Source: Paenibacillus taichungensis
GTDB taxonomy: Bacteria > Bacillota > Bacilli > Paenibacillales > Paenibacillaceae
NCBI RefSeq assembly: GCF_013359905.1
Contig: NZ_JABMCC010000094.1
Location: forward strand, 80,596 to 144,595
Direction of reading: 5' to 3'
Length of the DNA: 64,000 bases
In this document: positions 1 through 8,370 of the stretch, one piece after another
Layout: each line of letters begins with the position of its first letter
Numbering within the stretch: position 1 is the stretch's first letter
Notes under the pieces: model-generated
The model's database searches: none
Told to the model about the DNA's origin: nothing
The model's input: the letters and a program-made list of their open reading frames with translations, nothing else
Made by a program: the position numbers and the translations under genes

Positions 1-1
1 C

Positions 2-337
2 GCTTCACATGAAATGATCGGCAATTTGCAAAAATATCAGCAGGTCAGCATGACTGATGGCATCTCATCCGGTAAAGTTAAAGGCGGCGGCGCTGCTTCG
101 GATATGGCGGGCATGATGATGGGCATGAACATGGCGAATGAAATGATGAAGAACATGAATCAGAACCAGAACAACCAGAATCAGAATTCGGATCAAAAAC
201 CTGCGGCTAATCAAAACAGCGATGCAGGTGCATCTTCTTCGTCTGGAGACAATAAAAAGCCGAACTTCTGTCCAAACTGTGGCGCCAAGAATGAAGGTGC
301 AAACTTCTGTCCAAACTGTGGTCAGAAGTTGGGTTAA
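2..337 (+). CDS. C-terminal part of a zinc-ribbon (SPFH/virion-core-like) protein, 5' truncated
   Basis: The frame is open from base 2, so the gene enters from outside the window and only about 111 residues are visible. The visible part has a Met/Asn/Gln-rich low-complexity stretch followed by a C-terminal double zinc ribbon, CPNCGAKNEGANFCPNCG, ending four residues later. This tail is typical of Bacillota SPFH-domain proteins of the YdjI type, which carry a zinc ribbon after a long SPFH domain, but the defining domain lies outside the window. The ATG at 14 is only an internal Met. A clear terminator follows the stop codon. The family call is inference; the zinc ribbon is seen directly. Confidence 0.6.
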   Translation, partial: ASHEMIGNLQKYQQVSMTDGISSGKVKGGGAASDMAGMMMGMNMANEMMKNMNQNQNNQNQNSDQKPAANQNSDAGASSSSGDNKKPNFCPNCGAKNEGANFCPNCGQKLG

Positions 338-355
338 CCTATATCTAAATATAAG

Positions 356-399
356 AAGGGCTTACTCTAAGATCATACTTTGGAGTAGGCCCTTTTTTT
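356..399 (+). terminator. Rho-independent terminator
   Basis: GGGCTTACTC pairs with GAGTAGGCCC across an A/T-rich loop and is followed by a run of seven T. It ends the zinc-ribbon gene. Confidence 0.85.
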
Positions 400-450
400 C
401 ATTCTATTTTAAATGGTAGAAAACGGTTGACAACGGAGCATAAATCATTT

Positions 451-466
451 ATCTTTAAATTAAGAT
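451..466. promoter_or_regulatory. Imperfect MarR-type palindrome upstream of the DUF896 gene
   Basis: ATCTTTAAATTAAGAT has arms ATCTT and AAGAT with an A/T centre. It is nearly the same word as the perfect palindrome at 782-797. A further half-like copy, ATCTTAATTCCGAT, lies at 504-517, just before the ribosome binding site of the DUF896 gene. This is a candidate operator; its regulator is not in the window. Confidence 0.4.
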
Positions 467-534
467 ATTTAATTTGTATATAAATTACACTCAAAAAACA
501 AATATCTTAATTCCGATTACGAGGAGAGATCAAG

Positions 535-765
535 ATGATGATTCCAACATTGACCAGAATAAATGAACTTTCAAGAAAAGCCAACGCGGCAGGGTTGACG
601 GAGATGGAGAAAGCAGAACAAATTCGTCTGCGCCAGGAATATCTGCAAACCTTTCGCGGTTCGATCAACGATATTCTGCTAAATGTAACCATCTATGATC
701 CGAACGGCGATGACGTCACTCCGGATAAACTGAAACAGGAACAGGCCCAACAAAATAATAACTGA
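535..765 (+). CDS. DUF896 / UPF0291 family small cytosolic protein (YnzC-like)
   Basis: This is a 76-residue protein starting MMIPTLTRINELSRKANA. The N-terminal half matches the short helical-hairpin DUF896 family (YnzC and relatives), in which a Leu/Glu-rich pair of helices is followed by a less ordered tail. The motif LTEMEKAEQIRLRQEYL is characteristic. Family members are small soluble proteins of unknown function; some sit in SOS operons, but no such neighbour is seen here. GAGGAG at 521-526 sits 8 bases before the ATG and supports this start. The gene stands alone between palindromes at 451-466 and 775-810, which suggests shared control with the downstream dioxygenase. Confidence 0.85.
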   Translation: MMIPTLTRINELSRKANAAGLTEMEKAEQIRLRQEYLQTFRGSINDILLNVTIYDPNGDDVTPDKLKQEQAQQNNN

Positions 766-774
766 ATCAGTTCG

Positions 775-810
775 GTATATTATCTTAATATTAAGATTAA
801 GATAATATAC
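775..810. promoter_or_regulatory. Nested perfect palindromes upstream of the ring-cleaving dioxygenase (MhqR/YodB-like operator candidate)
   Basis: Two overlapping perfect inverted repeats are seen: a 15-base arm pair (775-789 with 796-810) and the 16-base palindrome ATCTTAATATTAAGAT at 782-797. There is no T run and almost no G/C, so this is not a terminator. In B. subtilis the MarR-family repressors MhqR and YodB control mhqO-type dioxygenases through A/T-rich inverted repeats. Assignment to that class is inference from the neighbour gene. Confidence 0.5.
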
Positions 811-900
811 GTCTATAAATATAAATAAAACACCTATAAGACGATCTACAAATAACCCTTCCCATACAAAAATGATCTATAAACCTAGGAGGAAATGATG

Positions 901-1863
901 ATGACAATTCAAACTGCAGGTATTCACCATATTACAGCTTTTGCGGGAGATCCGCAGGCTAATGTCGACTTTTATGCTGGTGTCTTGGGACTTCGGCTTG
1001 TGAAAAAAACAATCAACTTCGATGCACCAGACGTTTACCATCTGTACTTTGGGGATGAGAACGGAAGTCCAGGTACCATTATCACATTCTTCCCATCAGC
1101 CGGATCACCGCGAGGCAAAATTGGTGGCGGTCAAGTTGGCATCACCTCATATGTGATTCCACCTGGGACTATTGGCTTCTGGCAGGATCGGCTGGAGCAG
1201 TATAACATTGAGGTAACCAAAACAAGTCGTTTTAACGAAGAGCTGCTGCAATTCGAAGACAGCGAGGGCTTGCGTCTGGAACTGGTTGAACGTGAAGAGG
1301 GCCCAGCCAGCACCTGGGTGCATGAAGGCATTCCAGTGGATAAAGCCATCAAAGGATTTGGAGGTGCCGTGCTGTTCAGCGTCAATCCGCAGAGAACGAT
1401 GGATGCGCTGAACAAAATACTCGGATTCACCAAAGTAGATGAAAATGAGGAGTATGTACGATTCCGTTCCGTCGGAGATATCGGTAATGTCGTGGATGTT
1501 CCTGTCACCCGGATGGCTTTGGGGGCAGGCGGAGCAGGGACGGTCCACCATATTGCGTGGCGTGCCAAAGATTTTACAGAGCACGAGCAGTGGAGAGAAG
1601 CTGTACAACAGTACGGCTATCAACCAACCCCAGTTCGGGACCGTCAATATTTTAACGCAATCTACTTCAGAGAAGCGGGCGGAATCCTGTTCGAAATTGC
1701 TACCGATCCTCCTGGATTCGCGAAAGATGAGCCTGCGGAGTCGCTTGGACAGAAACTCATGCTGCCTGAGTGGTTTGAGCCATATCGCGCCCAAATTGAA
1801 GGCAATTTGCAGCCCATCCAGGTAAGAACGGTAGAGCCTTCGCATTCTATGATGGCACGTTAA
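901..1863 (+). CDS. Ring-cleaving dioxygenase, VOC/glyoxalase fold (MhqO-like)
   Basis: This protein of about 320 residues has two vicinal-oxygen-chelate modules. The N-terminal module opens with GIHHITAFAGDPQANVDFY and the second contains GTVHHIAWRAKDF, and a late FEIATDPPGF supplies the acidic ligand. The paired His-His-Ile/Glu pattern is that of the 2-His-1-carboxylate metal site of extradiol-type dioxygenases. MhqO/YkcA-like members in Bacillus are induced by quinones and hydroquinones. AGGAGG at 887-892 is best spaced for the third of three consecutive ATGs (895, 898, 901). It is probably transcribed alone; the palindromes at 775-810 are the likely control site. Substrate is not determinable from sequence. 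Confidence 0.85.
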   Translation: MTIQTAGIHHITAFAGDPQANVDFYAGVLGLRLVKKTINFDAPDVYHLYFGDENGSPGTIITFFPSAGSPRGKIGGGQVGITSYVIPPGTIGFWQDRLEQYNIEVTKTSRFNEELLQFEDSEGLRLELVEREEGPASTWVHEGIPVDKAIKGFGGAVLFSVNPQRTMDALNKILGFTKVDENEEYVRFRSVGDIGNVVDVPVTRMALGAGGAGTVHHIAWRAKDFTEHEQWREAVQQYGYQPTPVRDRQYFNAIYFREAGGILFEIATDPPGFAKDEPAESLGQKLMLPEWFEPYRAQIEGNLQPIQVRTVEPSHSMMAR

Positions 1864-1923
1864 AAAAGAGGCAAGAACAAGCAATCTTTTTGATAAGAGT
1901 TTAACCAAAAGGAGCATTGAAGG

Positions 1924-3012
1924 ATGATGGAGAAAAAGGTTACCTGGCTGGAGCTGTTCTATGATTTGCTTTTTGTAGCAGCGGTCTCCAAAGCGGGACA
2001 TGTCCTGCTGCATGCCGAACACGGCGTGATTTCGTTTGAATATTTGATGAAATTTGTTTTAATTTTTATTCCTGTCTGGTGGGCATGGGTCGGTCAGACC
2101 CTATTTATTAACCGTTATGGTCAGGATATCTTCATTCATCGAGTATTCCTCATCCTTCAACTCCTGTCTGTTCTGGTGATGACGGCGAGTCTCTCGGTTG
2201 ATTTTGATCAATACTATCTTCCCTTCTTTGCGGGTTATATCGGTTCGAGGGCATTGACAGCCATTCAATATTTTATGATTCACAATTCCAAAAGCGAACA
2301 TCAACAAAAAGCCGCCCGTTATCTGGGTGTATGCTTCATCATCGGCATCTTGATCTCAACAGGTTCCCTGTTCTTTGATTCGTGGCTGCGATATGCGATT
2401 TTGTACGTGGGAATTGCCGTGGATATCATTCTCCCGCTCATTGGGCGCAAAAATCTGGTGAAGGTGCCGATACACACCCATCATTTATTGGAACGTTTCG
2501 CTCTGTTTACGCTTATCCTGCTCGGTGAGTCGGTTGTCAGTATCATTGCCGTGCTGCAAATGGATCACTGGGATGTACGATCTGTTCTGTTCGCGGCATT
2601 TACATCCATATTTGTGATTGCGATATGGTGGCAGTATTTTGATAATGTTGAGAAAAAGGTCAGCAAAGAGATCCAGACCGCCGGGCAAGCAATCATCTAC
2701 GGCCATTTGTTCATCTATATATCCATGAGCATGATTGCCGCCTCCATTCAGCTGTTATACCTGGATGAACTTAATTATGGTTTCATGTTGGCCTTTGTAT
2801 TTGGTTCAGTTCTGCTGTATTTTCTGTCCACCTCGCTGGTGTTCCACCGATACAGGCATGCTCATCTGCGGCTGCGTCCACGTCACTTGGTGTTTATGCT
2901 GGGGATAATGGCTGCGTTTATCGTTGTGGATCTGATCTATCGGGTGCCTAATTATGCAATCGTGGGAGAGAACATGGTGTTCTTCCTTGTCTACGCCAAA
3001 TTAACGACCTAA
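1924..3012 (+). CDS. LtrA family membrane protein (low temperature requirement protein A)
   Basis: This is a 362-residue polytopic membrane protein. The N-terminal motif VTWLELFYDLLFVAA is the signature of the LtrA family, named from Listeria monocytogenes, and about ten hydrophobic segments follow. A cytoplasmic stretch rich in His and Arg (around HRYRHAHLRLRPRH) precedes the last segments. The molecular function of LtrA is not established. It starts 60 bases after the dioxygenase with AAAGGAG at 1908-1914 and ends at a strong terminator, so the two genes probably form one transcription unit. The length is close to typical members. Confidence 0.85.
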   Translation: MMEKKVTWLELFYDLLFVAAVSKAGHVLLHAEHGVISFEYLMKFVLIFIPVWWAWVGQTLFINRYGQDIFIHRVFLILQLLSVLVMTASLSVDFDQYYLPFFAGYIGSRALTAIQYFMIHNSKSEHQQKAARYLGVCFIIGILISTGSLFFDSWLRYAILYVGIAVDIILPLIGRKNLVKVPIHTHHLLERFALFTLILLGESVVSIIAVLQMDHWDVRSVLFAAFTSIFVIAIWWQYFDNVEKKVSKEIQTAGQAIIYGHLFIYISMSMIAASIQLLYLDELNYGFMLAFVFGSVLLYFLSTSLVFHRYRHAHLRLRPRHLVFMLGIMAAFIVVDLIYRVPNYAIVGENMVFFLVYAKLTT

Positions 3013-3033
3013 TGCATAGGTCACACAAGATTA

Positions 3034-3067
3034 AAAGTCACGGACGAATAACGTTCGTGGCTTTTTT
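3034..3067 (+). terminator. Rho-independent terminator
   Basis: AGTCACGGACG pairs with CGTTCGTGGCT, with one G-T pair, around a five-base loop. Six T follow. It ends the dioxygenase-LtrA unit. Confidence 0.85.
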
Positions 3068-3234
3068 AGTTGGATAATTACAAAATCATGTCCACTGTGA
3101 GAAAAAACGTTTAACCTGATTTATTTTCTACTATAGAATCTGTTAATATGAGACTAGATACAAGTGAATCTACCAGATTAACGAATATACATAGTGATTC
3201 GTGGAGATGGAGATGACAATCAGGAGGGAAATCA

Positions 3235-6021
3235 TTGAGCACACATCAAATCGGAGTTCCATTGGAAGGGTTTGCAGAGTTTAGCCGCACGGTTGCCGCT
3301 GAAGGCGCAGTGCTTTTGAAGAATGAAGGACAAGCGCTTCCAATCCAAAAAGACGAAAACGTTTCAGTGTTTGGACGGATTCAAGTCAACTATTATCGCA
3401 GTGGTACAGGCTCAGGCGGCAGCGTTCATGTGGCGTATACAACCAATTTGCTGGATGGTCTGCGTAGCAAAATAGGACTTACAGTTAATGAAGAATTGGC
3501 AGCTGTCTATGAAAAATGGATTGAAGAAAACCCGTTTGATGACGGTGGAAAAGTATGGGCGGCAGAGCCTTGGAATCAGAAGGAAATGCCTTTAACGGAC
3601 GAAGTGGTATCCCAAGCCAGAAGTAAATCCAGCAAAGCAATTGTGGTGATTGGACGAACAGCAGGCGAAGATCAGGATAATGTGGATGCACCAGGCAGCT
3701 ACCGGTTGACGGAAGATGAAAAAGCGATGCTGAAGCAGGTCACGAATCATTTTGAACAAACGATCGTCGTGCTGAATGTTTCGAACATCATGGACATGAG
3801 CTGGTTGAATGATGAAAGTTACGTTCATCCGATCCAAAGTGTCATTTACTCGTGGCATGGCGGTATGGAGGGTGGTAATGCGATCGCCGATGTACTGGCC
3901 GGAGACGTTACACCAAGTGGTAAATTGACTGATACGATTGCATATTCCATTGAAGATTATCCTTCCACAAGCAATTACGGGAATGAGTTTAAGAACCTTT
4001 ATCAAGAAGATATCTACGTAGGCTATCGTTATTTCGAAACGTTTCGACCTGAAAAAGTACAATTTGAATTTGGATACGGCTTGTCCTATACCACATTCAC
4101 AACCAAGGCTGAAGACGCAAAATTGATCTCTCAAGACGGAGAAAATAGCATTAAGGTGAATGTAACCGTAACCAATACGGGCACGACCTATGCCGGTAAA
4201 GAAGTAGTGCAGATCTATTATGAAGCCCCACAAGGTCAATTGGGGAAACCTGCAAAAGCTTTGGTGGCATTCGGCAAAACGAATCTGCTTCAGCCGGGTG
4301 AGTCTCAGCGTCTGACTGTGAGCTTCCCTGTAGATTCCATGGCTTCCTATGATGATGCTGGCGTAACAGGACATGCATCGGCGTATGTACTTGAGGCAGG
4401 AACATATCGTTTGTACGTGGGAACCAGTGTCAAAAATGTGGAGCATGTCAGCATTGATGGCCAAGATGGCTACGTCGTAGAAACGATTCAACTCGTGGAA
4501 CAGCTCCAGGAGGCAATGGCACCGACTGAAGGCTTTACGAGAATGAAGCCGGGAGCGCGCAAAGATGATGGTTCTTACGAGTTGATCTTTGCAGATGTAC
4601 CTACACGTCAAGTATCCATGGCTGAACGAATTGAACAAAGCTTGCCACAAACGCTGGAGCAAACCGGCAATCAGGGCTACAAGCTGAGAGATGTGAAGGC
4701 TGGCAAGGTTAGCCTGGAAGCGTTTATCGCCCAATTAAGTGATCAGGATCTGGCAGCAATCGTAAGAGGCGAAGGTATGAGCAGCCCACTCGTTACATCG
4801 GGTACAGCTTCCGCATTTGGCGGCGTGAGTGACAGTCTGTTCAATTACGGAATCCCTGTTGCATGTACTGCGGATGGCCCATCCGGTATTCGTATGGATA
4901 GCGGGGAGAAGGCTACACAAGTTTCCATTGGAACTTTGCTGGCCGCAACATGGAATGCAGAACTCGTTGAAGAGCTGTATGTGATGGAAGGCCAGGAATT
5001 GCTGAGAAATCAGGTGGATGCACTGCTCGGGCCTGGATTGAATATTCGTCGTAGTCCGATGAACGGACGTAACTTTGAGTATTTCTCAGAAGATCCGCTG
5101 ATTTCCGGTGTATTTGCTGCTGCTTGCACAAGAGGAATCATGAAGGGTGGCTCTAATGCTACGCTGAAGCATTTCGCCTGCAATAATCAGGAGAAACATC
5201 GCAGTAAAGTGGATGCCGTTGTATCTGAACGTGCATTGCGTGAGATCTATCTGAAAGGGTTCGAGATTGCCGTGAAAGAAGGCGGTGCGAACTCGATCAT
5301 GACTTCATACAATCCGATTAATGGACATTGGGCGGCTTCGAACTATGATCTGAACACGACCATTCTTCGTGGGGAGTGGGGCTTCCAAGGTATCGTGATG
5401 ACCGACTGGTGGGCTATTATGAACGATGGCGTTGAAGGTGGACCAGCAGATCGGAAAAACACCAACTGGATGGTTCGCGCTCAAAACGATTTGTACATGG
5501 TTGTACCTAACTATGGCGCAGAAATCAACGGCTGGGATGATAACACGATCGAATCTCTGGAAAATGGGACGTTGACACGTGGCGAGCTTCAGCGCTCGGC
5601 TATGAATATTTGTGAGTTCATCATGAATGCACCTGTCTTCTCCAGAAAACATGAGATTGTAGAGAATGTCGCTTCATTCCAAGCGAATGCTTCACTTTCC
5701 TCAGAGCAGGCACAAGCGCTGGCTGATAATGCACAGGTCAAACCGGTTGTGGGCGAACCTGTTTACATGAAAGTGGATGAAGCAGGTCAATACCGGATTA
5801 TTGTACAGATCATGTCTCCTGAGCCGGAATTGGCTCAAAGTGCATGTAATGTCATTCTCAATGATCAATTGATGACGACCATTCAAACCAATGGTACTGA
5901 AGGTAAATGGATCAGACAAAAACTTGTTAAAGTGGATTTGGAAGCAGGTTTGTACGAATTGAAGCTGGACTTCACCAAACCAGGTCTGCAGATCGACTGG
6001 ATCGAATTCAAACAAGTGTAA
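3235..6021 (+). CDS. Glycoside hydrolase family 3 enzyme with permuted domain order (beta-glucosidase-like)
   Basis: This is a 928-residue cytosolic enzyme without a signal peptide, starting at TTG 3235 after CAGGAGGG. The order of domains is reversed relative to ordinary GH3. The alpha/beta sandwich comes first (about 10-290, with VLLKNEGQALPI), then a fibronectin-like domain (about 300-410), then the TIM barrel (about 520-790), then an extra beta-rich C-terminal domain (about 810-928). The barrel carries KHFACNNQEKHR and the nucleophile Asp724 in IVMTDWWA. Permuted GH3 beta-glucosidases are known from Ruminococcus and Butyrivibrio. It hydrolyses beta-linked glycosides; exact specificity is unknown. 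It heads the glycan island and stands alone, with a small membrane protein after it. Confidence 0.9.
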   Translation: MSTHQIGVPLEGFAEFSRTVAAEGAVLLKNEGQALPIQKDENVSVFGRIQVNYYRSGTGSGGSVHVAYTTNLLDGLRSKIGLTVNEELAAVYEKWIEENPFDDGGKVWAAEPWNQKEMPLTDEVVSQARSKSSKAIVVIGRTAGEDQDNVDAPGSYRLTEDEKAMLKQVTNHFEQTIVVLNVSNIMDMSWLNDESYVHPIQSVIYSWHGGMEGGNAIADVLAGDVTPSGKLTDTIAYSIEDYPSTSNYGNEFKNLYQEDIYVGYRYFETFRPEKVQFEFGYGLSYTTFTTKAEDAKLISQDGENSIKVNVTVTNTGTTYAGKEVVQIYYEAPQGQLGKPAKALVAFGKTNLLQPGESQRLTVSFPVDSMASYDDAGVTGHASAYVLEAGTYRLYVGTSVKNVEHVSIDGQDGYVVETIQLVEQLQEAMAPTEGFTRMKPGARKDDGSYELIFADVPTRQVSMAERIEQSLPQTLEQTGNQGYKLRDVKAGKVSLEAFIAQLSDQDLAAIVRGEGMSSPLVTSGTASAFGGVSDSLFNYGIPVACTADGPSGIRMDSGEKATQVSIGTLLAATWNAELVEELYVMEGQELLRNQVDALLGPGLNIRRSPMNGRNFEYFSEDPLISGVFAAACTRGIMKGGSNATLKHFACNNQEKHRSKVDAVVSERALREIYLKGFEIAVKEGGANSIMTSYNPINGHWAASNYDLNTTILRGEWGFQGIVMTDWWAIMNDGVEGGPADRKNTNWMVRAQNDLYMVVPNYGAEINGWDDNTIESLENGTLTRGELQRSAMNICEFIMNAPVFSRKHEIVENVASFQANASLSSEQAQALADNAQVKPVVGEPVYMKVDEAGQYRIIVQIMSPEPELAQSACNVILNDQLMTTIQTNGTEGKWIRQKLVKVDLEAGLYELKLDFTKPGLQIDWIEFKQV

Positions 6022-6122
6022 CGCAGGATCGTCTGATCTGTTGTAACTGAACATGACGACTGTTATGATTGTGTTATGAGATCCGGAATTTCTGAACAAT
6101 CTGGTCAGGAGTGTTGCGAAGG

Positions 6123-6311
6123 ATGAGAAGGTATAATTTTTGGAGCCCCATTCTGCTGATTGCGGTTGCGCTGATTGTCAGAGGCCTGGTTACGAATCTG
6201 GGCGTTCTGTTCGGCATGTCGCATGATGCAGCAAGTAATATCGCAATTGTTGCCATGTTGATTGCTGCACTGATCATGTTTAATCGAATGACAAAGGCAA
6301 AGCGAAAGTGA
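6123..6311 (+). CDS. Small hypothetical two-helix membrane protein
   Basis: This protein of about 62 residues starts MRRYNFWSPILLIAVALIVRG. Two hydrophobic segments (about 7-23 and 37-55) are separated by a short polar turn, and the C-terminus is basic (RMTKAKRK). A longer reading from GTG 6111 exists, but AGGAG at 6107-6111 overlaps that codon, so ATG 6123 is the better start. I do not recognise a family. It lies 100 bases after the GH3 gene and ends before a good terminator, so it may be the last gene of that transcript. Confidence 0.6.
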   Translation: MRRYNFWSPILLIAVALIVRGLVTNLGVLFGMSHDAASNIAIVAMLIAALIMFNRMTKAKRK

Positions 6312-6339
6312 ACTTATAATATTCGATATCGATCAAGAG

Positions 6340-6367
6340 AGAGGCACCCTTAGGGGTGTCTTTTTTG
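6340..6367 (+). terminator. Rho-independent terminator
   Basis: A GGCACCC / GGGTGTC hairpin with a four-base loop is followed by six T, after the small membrane protein gene. Confidence 0.85.
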
Positions 6368-6498
6368 TGTATTGACGTTTCATTCATAACGTCTTAGACT
6401 GTTTATGAATAAAAACAATAACATTTTTATGATAACGAAAATAACAAATGTGATTACTCCAATGGCTAACCCATCATTTTCCGAAAGGAGACCCATTC

Positions 6499-6669
6499 AT
6501 GAAGGTTATGGCGGCATGGTTTGTAGGCAAGCATGAAAAGGCAATGGATGTGTTGAGCAGGATGTGGGGAAAGCAGGAGGGTTCGTGGATCGTTCCGCTG
6601 AGATTGGTGAAGTCTTCGTGGAACAGGGATCGAATTGCAATCAGAAAGCTGACTTTCAACGACAGATGA
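6499..6669 (+). CDS. Small hypothetical protein, 56 residues, Trp/Arg/Lys-rich
   Basis: This short ORF begins at ATG 6499 behind a strong AAAGGAG at 6484-6490 (8 bases) and encodes MKVMAAWFVGKHEKAMDVLS followed by a basic, Trp-containing tail ending in FNDR. A hairpin starts 9 bases after the stop. Strong ribosome binding site, clean stop and immediate hairpin make it look like a real monocistronic small gene. No family is recognised, and no signal peptide or clear membrane helix is seen. It sits between the GH3 unit and the first fucosidase. It could still be a chance ORF or a leader. Confidence 0.45.
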   Translation: MKVMAAWFVGKHEKAMDVLSRMWGKQEGSWIVPLRLVKSSWNRDRIAIRKLTFNDR

Positions 6670-6675
6670 ACATAA

Positions 6676-6722
6676 TTAAGGACCGCTGGAGATGCTGTGC
6701 TCTGTCGGTCCTTTATGGCATT
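6676..6722 (+). terminator. Possible terminator or attenuator hairpin after the 56-residue ORF
   Basis: AAGGACCG (6678-6685) pairs perfectly with CGGTCCTT (6706-6713) over a 20-base loop. The following T tract is short, so termination strength is uncertain. Confidence 0.4.
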
Positions 6723-6785
6723 TGACGGAAAGCGGACAGAGAACCAGCATGAGAGGAGAGGAATCCAGTAAATACAACCGATTGG

Positions 6786-8228
6786 GTGAAGGCAGCAGCA
6801 CAGGTCGTGCCATCAGAACGTCAGCTGAAATGGCAGGAGATGGGGTTCTATGCATTTATTCATTTTACCATGAATACGTTTACAGATCAGGAGTGGGGAA
6901 CCGGGAATGAAGATCCCGATATCTTTAACCCTTCTCATCTGAGTGCCCGGCAATGGGTTCAGGCGTGCAAATCTGCCGGTATGACCGGATTAATCCTCAC
7001 ATGCAAGCATCATGACGGGTTTTGTTTATGGCCAAGCCAGTACACGAATCATTCGGTAGCCGCCAGCCCTTGGCGAGATGGTGCGGGTGATCTGGTGAAA
7101 GAGGTTGCCGATGCCTGCCGTGAAGGCGGGTTGAAGTTCGGTATCTATCTGTCTCCTTGGGACCGTCATGAAGCATCCTACGGAGATTCAGAGCGATACA
7201 ACGAATTTTTCAATAATCAGTTGCGTGAGCTGTTAACCCAATATGGTGAACTTTTCTGCGTATGGTTCGACGGAGCATGCGGAGAGGGGCCAAATGGGAA
7301 AAGGCAGATCTACGATTGGGATTCCTATTATGCACTGATCCGTGAGTTGCAGCCAGAGGCTGTAATCTCGGTATGTGGACCGGATGTTCGCTGGTGCGGC
7401 AATGAGGCAGGTCACACCCGGACTTCGGAATGGAGCGTCGTACCTGCCTACTTGCAAGATAATGAGAAGATCCAGGAGCAATCGCAGCGGGTGGATGATG
7501 GTGAGTTTGCCAGCAGAATTAATACACAGGATGCCGATTTGGGGAGTCGGGAAGTGATCCGGCAGCACGAGGGCAAGCTCATCTGGTATCCCGCAGAAGT
7601 GAACACATCCATCCGTCCGGGTTGGTTCTATCATGCGAGCGAGGACGATCAAGTCAAATCGCTGGAGGAACTGCTTAGCATCTATGATGGAGCGGTTGGG
7701 GGCAACGCTAATTTTCTACTAAACCTTCCACCAGATCGAAGCGGCCTTATTCACGAACAGGATGTTGAGCGGCTGCAGCAACTCGGAGACTTTTTGCGCA
7801 GTACTTATCGGCAAAGTTTGGCTGTTGGGGCGAGCATTCGCGCATCGGATACCATGGGTCAAGAACATGCCGCTACCCAGGTATTGCGTGAGGAATCGGA
7901 TACTTTTTGGTGCCCATCTGAAGGAACTGAACTGGCTTGGCTGGAGGTAGAACTGCCGGAGGAAACGCGGTTCGACCGAGTCGTTCTCATGGAGCATATC
8001 CGTTTAGGTCAGCGAATTGAACGCTTTACGCTGGAGGCAAAGGAAGAGAGTGGTGATTGGCAGGAGCTGTATCGCGGTACGATTGTTGGTCACAAACGAA
8101 TCTGTAGTTTCGAACCTTTTACCGCCAGAACCATTCGTCTGACCATTCATGAATCCAGATGGTATCCAACGTTGTCCTGGCTGGGTGTATATCTGAGCAA
8201 ACAAGAGGTGCATGAAGCTGGCGATTGA
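6786..8228 (+). CDS. GH29 alpha-L-fucosidase with C-terminal discoidin-like domain
   Basis: This protein of about 480 residues has no signal peptide. The N-terminal barrel shows WQEMGFYAFIHFTMNTFTDQ, the fucosidase motif TCKHHDGFCLWPS, and the nucleophile Asp162 in VWFDGACGEG. After about residue 345 comes a beta-sandwich of the F5/8 type C (discoidin) class, usually carbohydrate binding. The enzyme removes alpha-L-fucose with retention of configuration; this arrangement is seen in GH29 enzymes of the alpha-1,3/4-fucosidase group. The start is uncertain: GTG 6786 fits the frame, but the nearest strong Shine-Dalgarno (GAGGAGAGG, 6751-6760) is far upstream. It leads the cluster with the isomerase at 8371. 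Confidence 0.88.
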   Translation: MKAAAQVVPSERQLKWQEMGFYAFIHFTMNTFTDQEWGTGNEDPDIFNPSHLSARQWVQACKSAGMTGLILTCKHHDGFCLWPSQYTNHSVAASPWRDGAGDLVKEVADACREGGLKFGIYLSPWDRHEASYGDSERYNEFFNNQLRELLTQYGELFCVWFDGACGEGPNGKRQIYDWDSYYALIRELQPEAVISVCGPDVRWCGNEAGHTRTSEWSVVPAYLQDNEKIQEQSQRVDDGEFASRINTQDADLGSREVIRQHEGKLIWYPAEVNTSIRPGWFYHASEDDQVKSLEELLSIYDGAVGGNANFLLNLPPDRSGLIHEQDVERLQQLGDFLRSTYRQSLAVGASIRASDTMGQEHAATQVLREESDTFWCPSEGTELAWLEVELPEETRFDRVVLMEHIRLGQRIERFTLEAKEESGDWQELYRGTIVGHKRICSFEPFTARTIRLTIHESRWYPTLSWLGVYLSKQEVHEAGD

Positions 8229-8370
8229 GCCGTAACATTTGTAGATAAGCCGATTTTGGATTCATCCCATGGAAAATAGAGTAGCAAACGATTATTGGTA
8301 ATTGTATGATCTTATGGAAAAAGGTATATGTAAGGTAGAGCCACACACCAGCAGGAGAGGATGAGAGGAT

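Noticed and set aside
1147..2022. 291-codon minus-strand frame over the dioxygenase gene
   Set aside because: It spans the dioxygenase gene and the start of the LtrA gene, with no plausible start signal or domain.
3592..4734. 380-codon minus-strand frame inside the first GH3 gene
   Set aside because: Antisense shadow of a clear GH3 coding region; composition is typical of a reversed frame.
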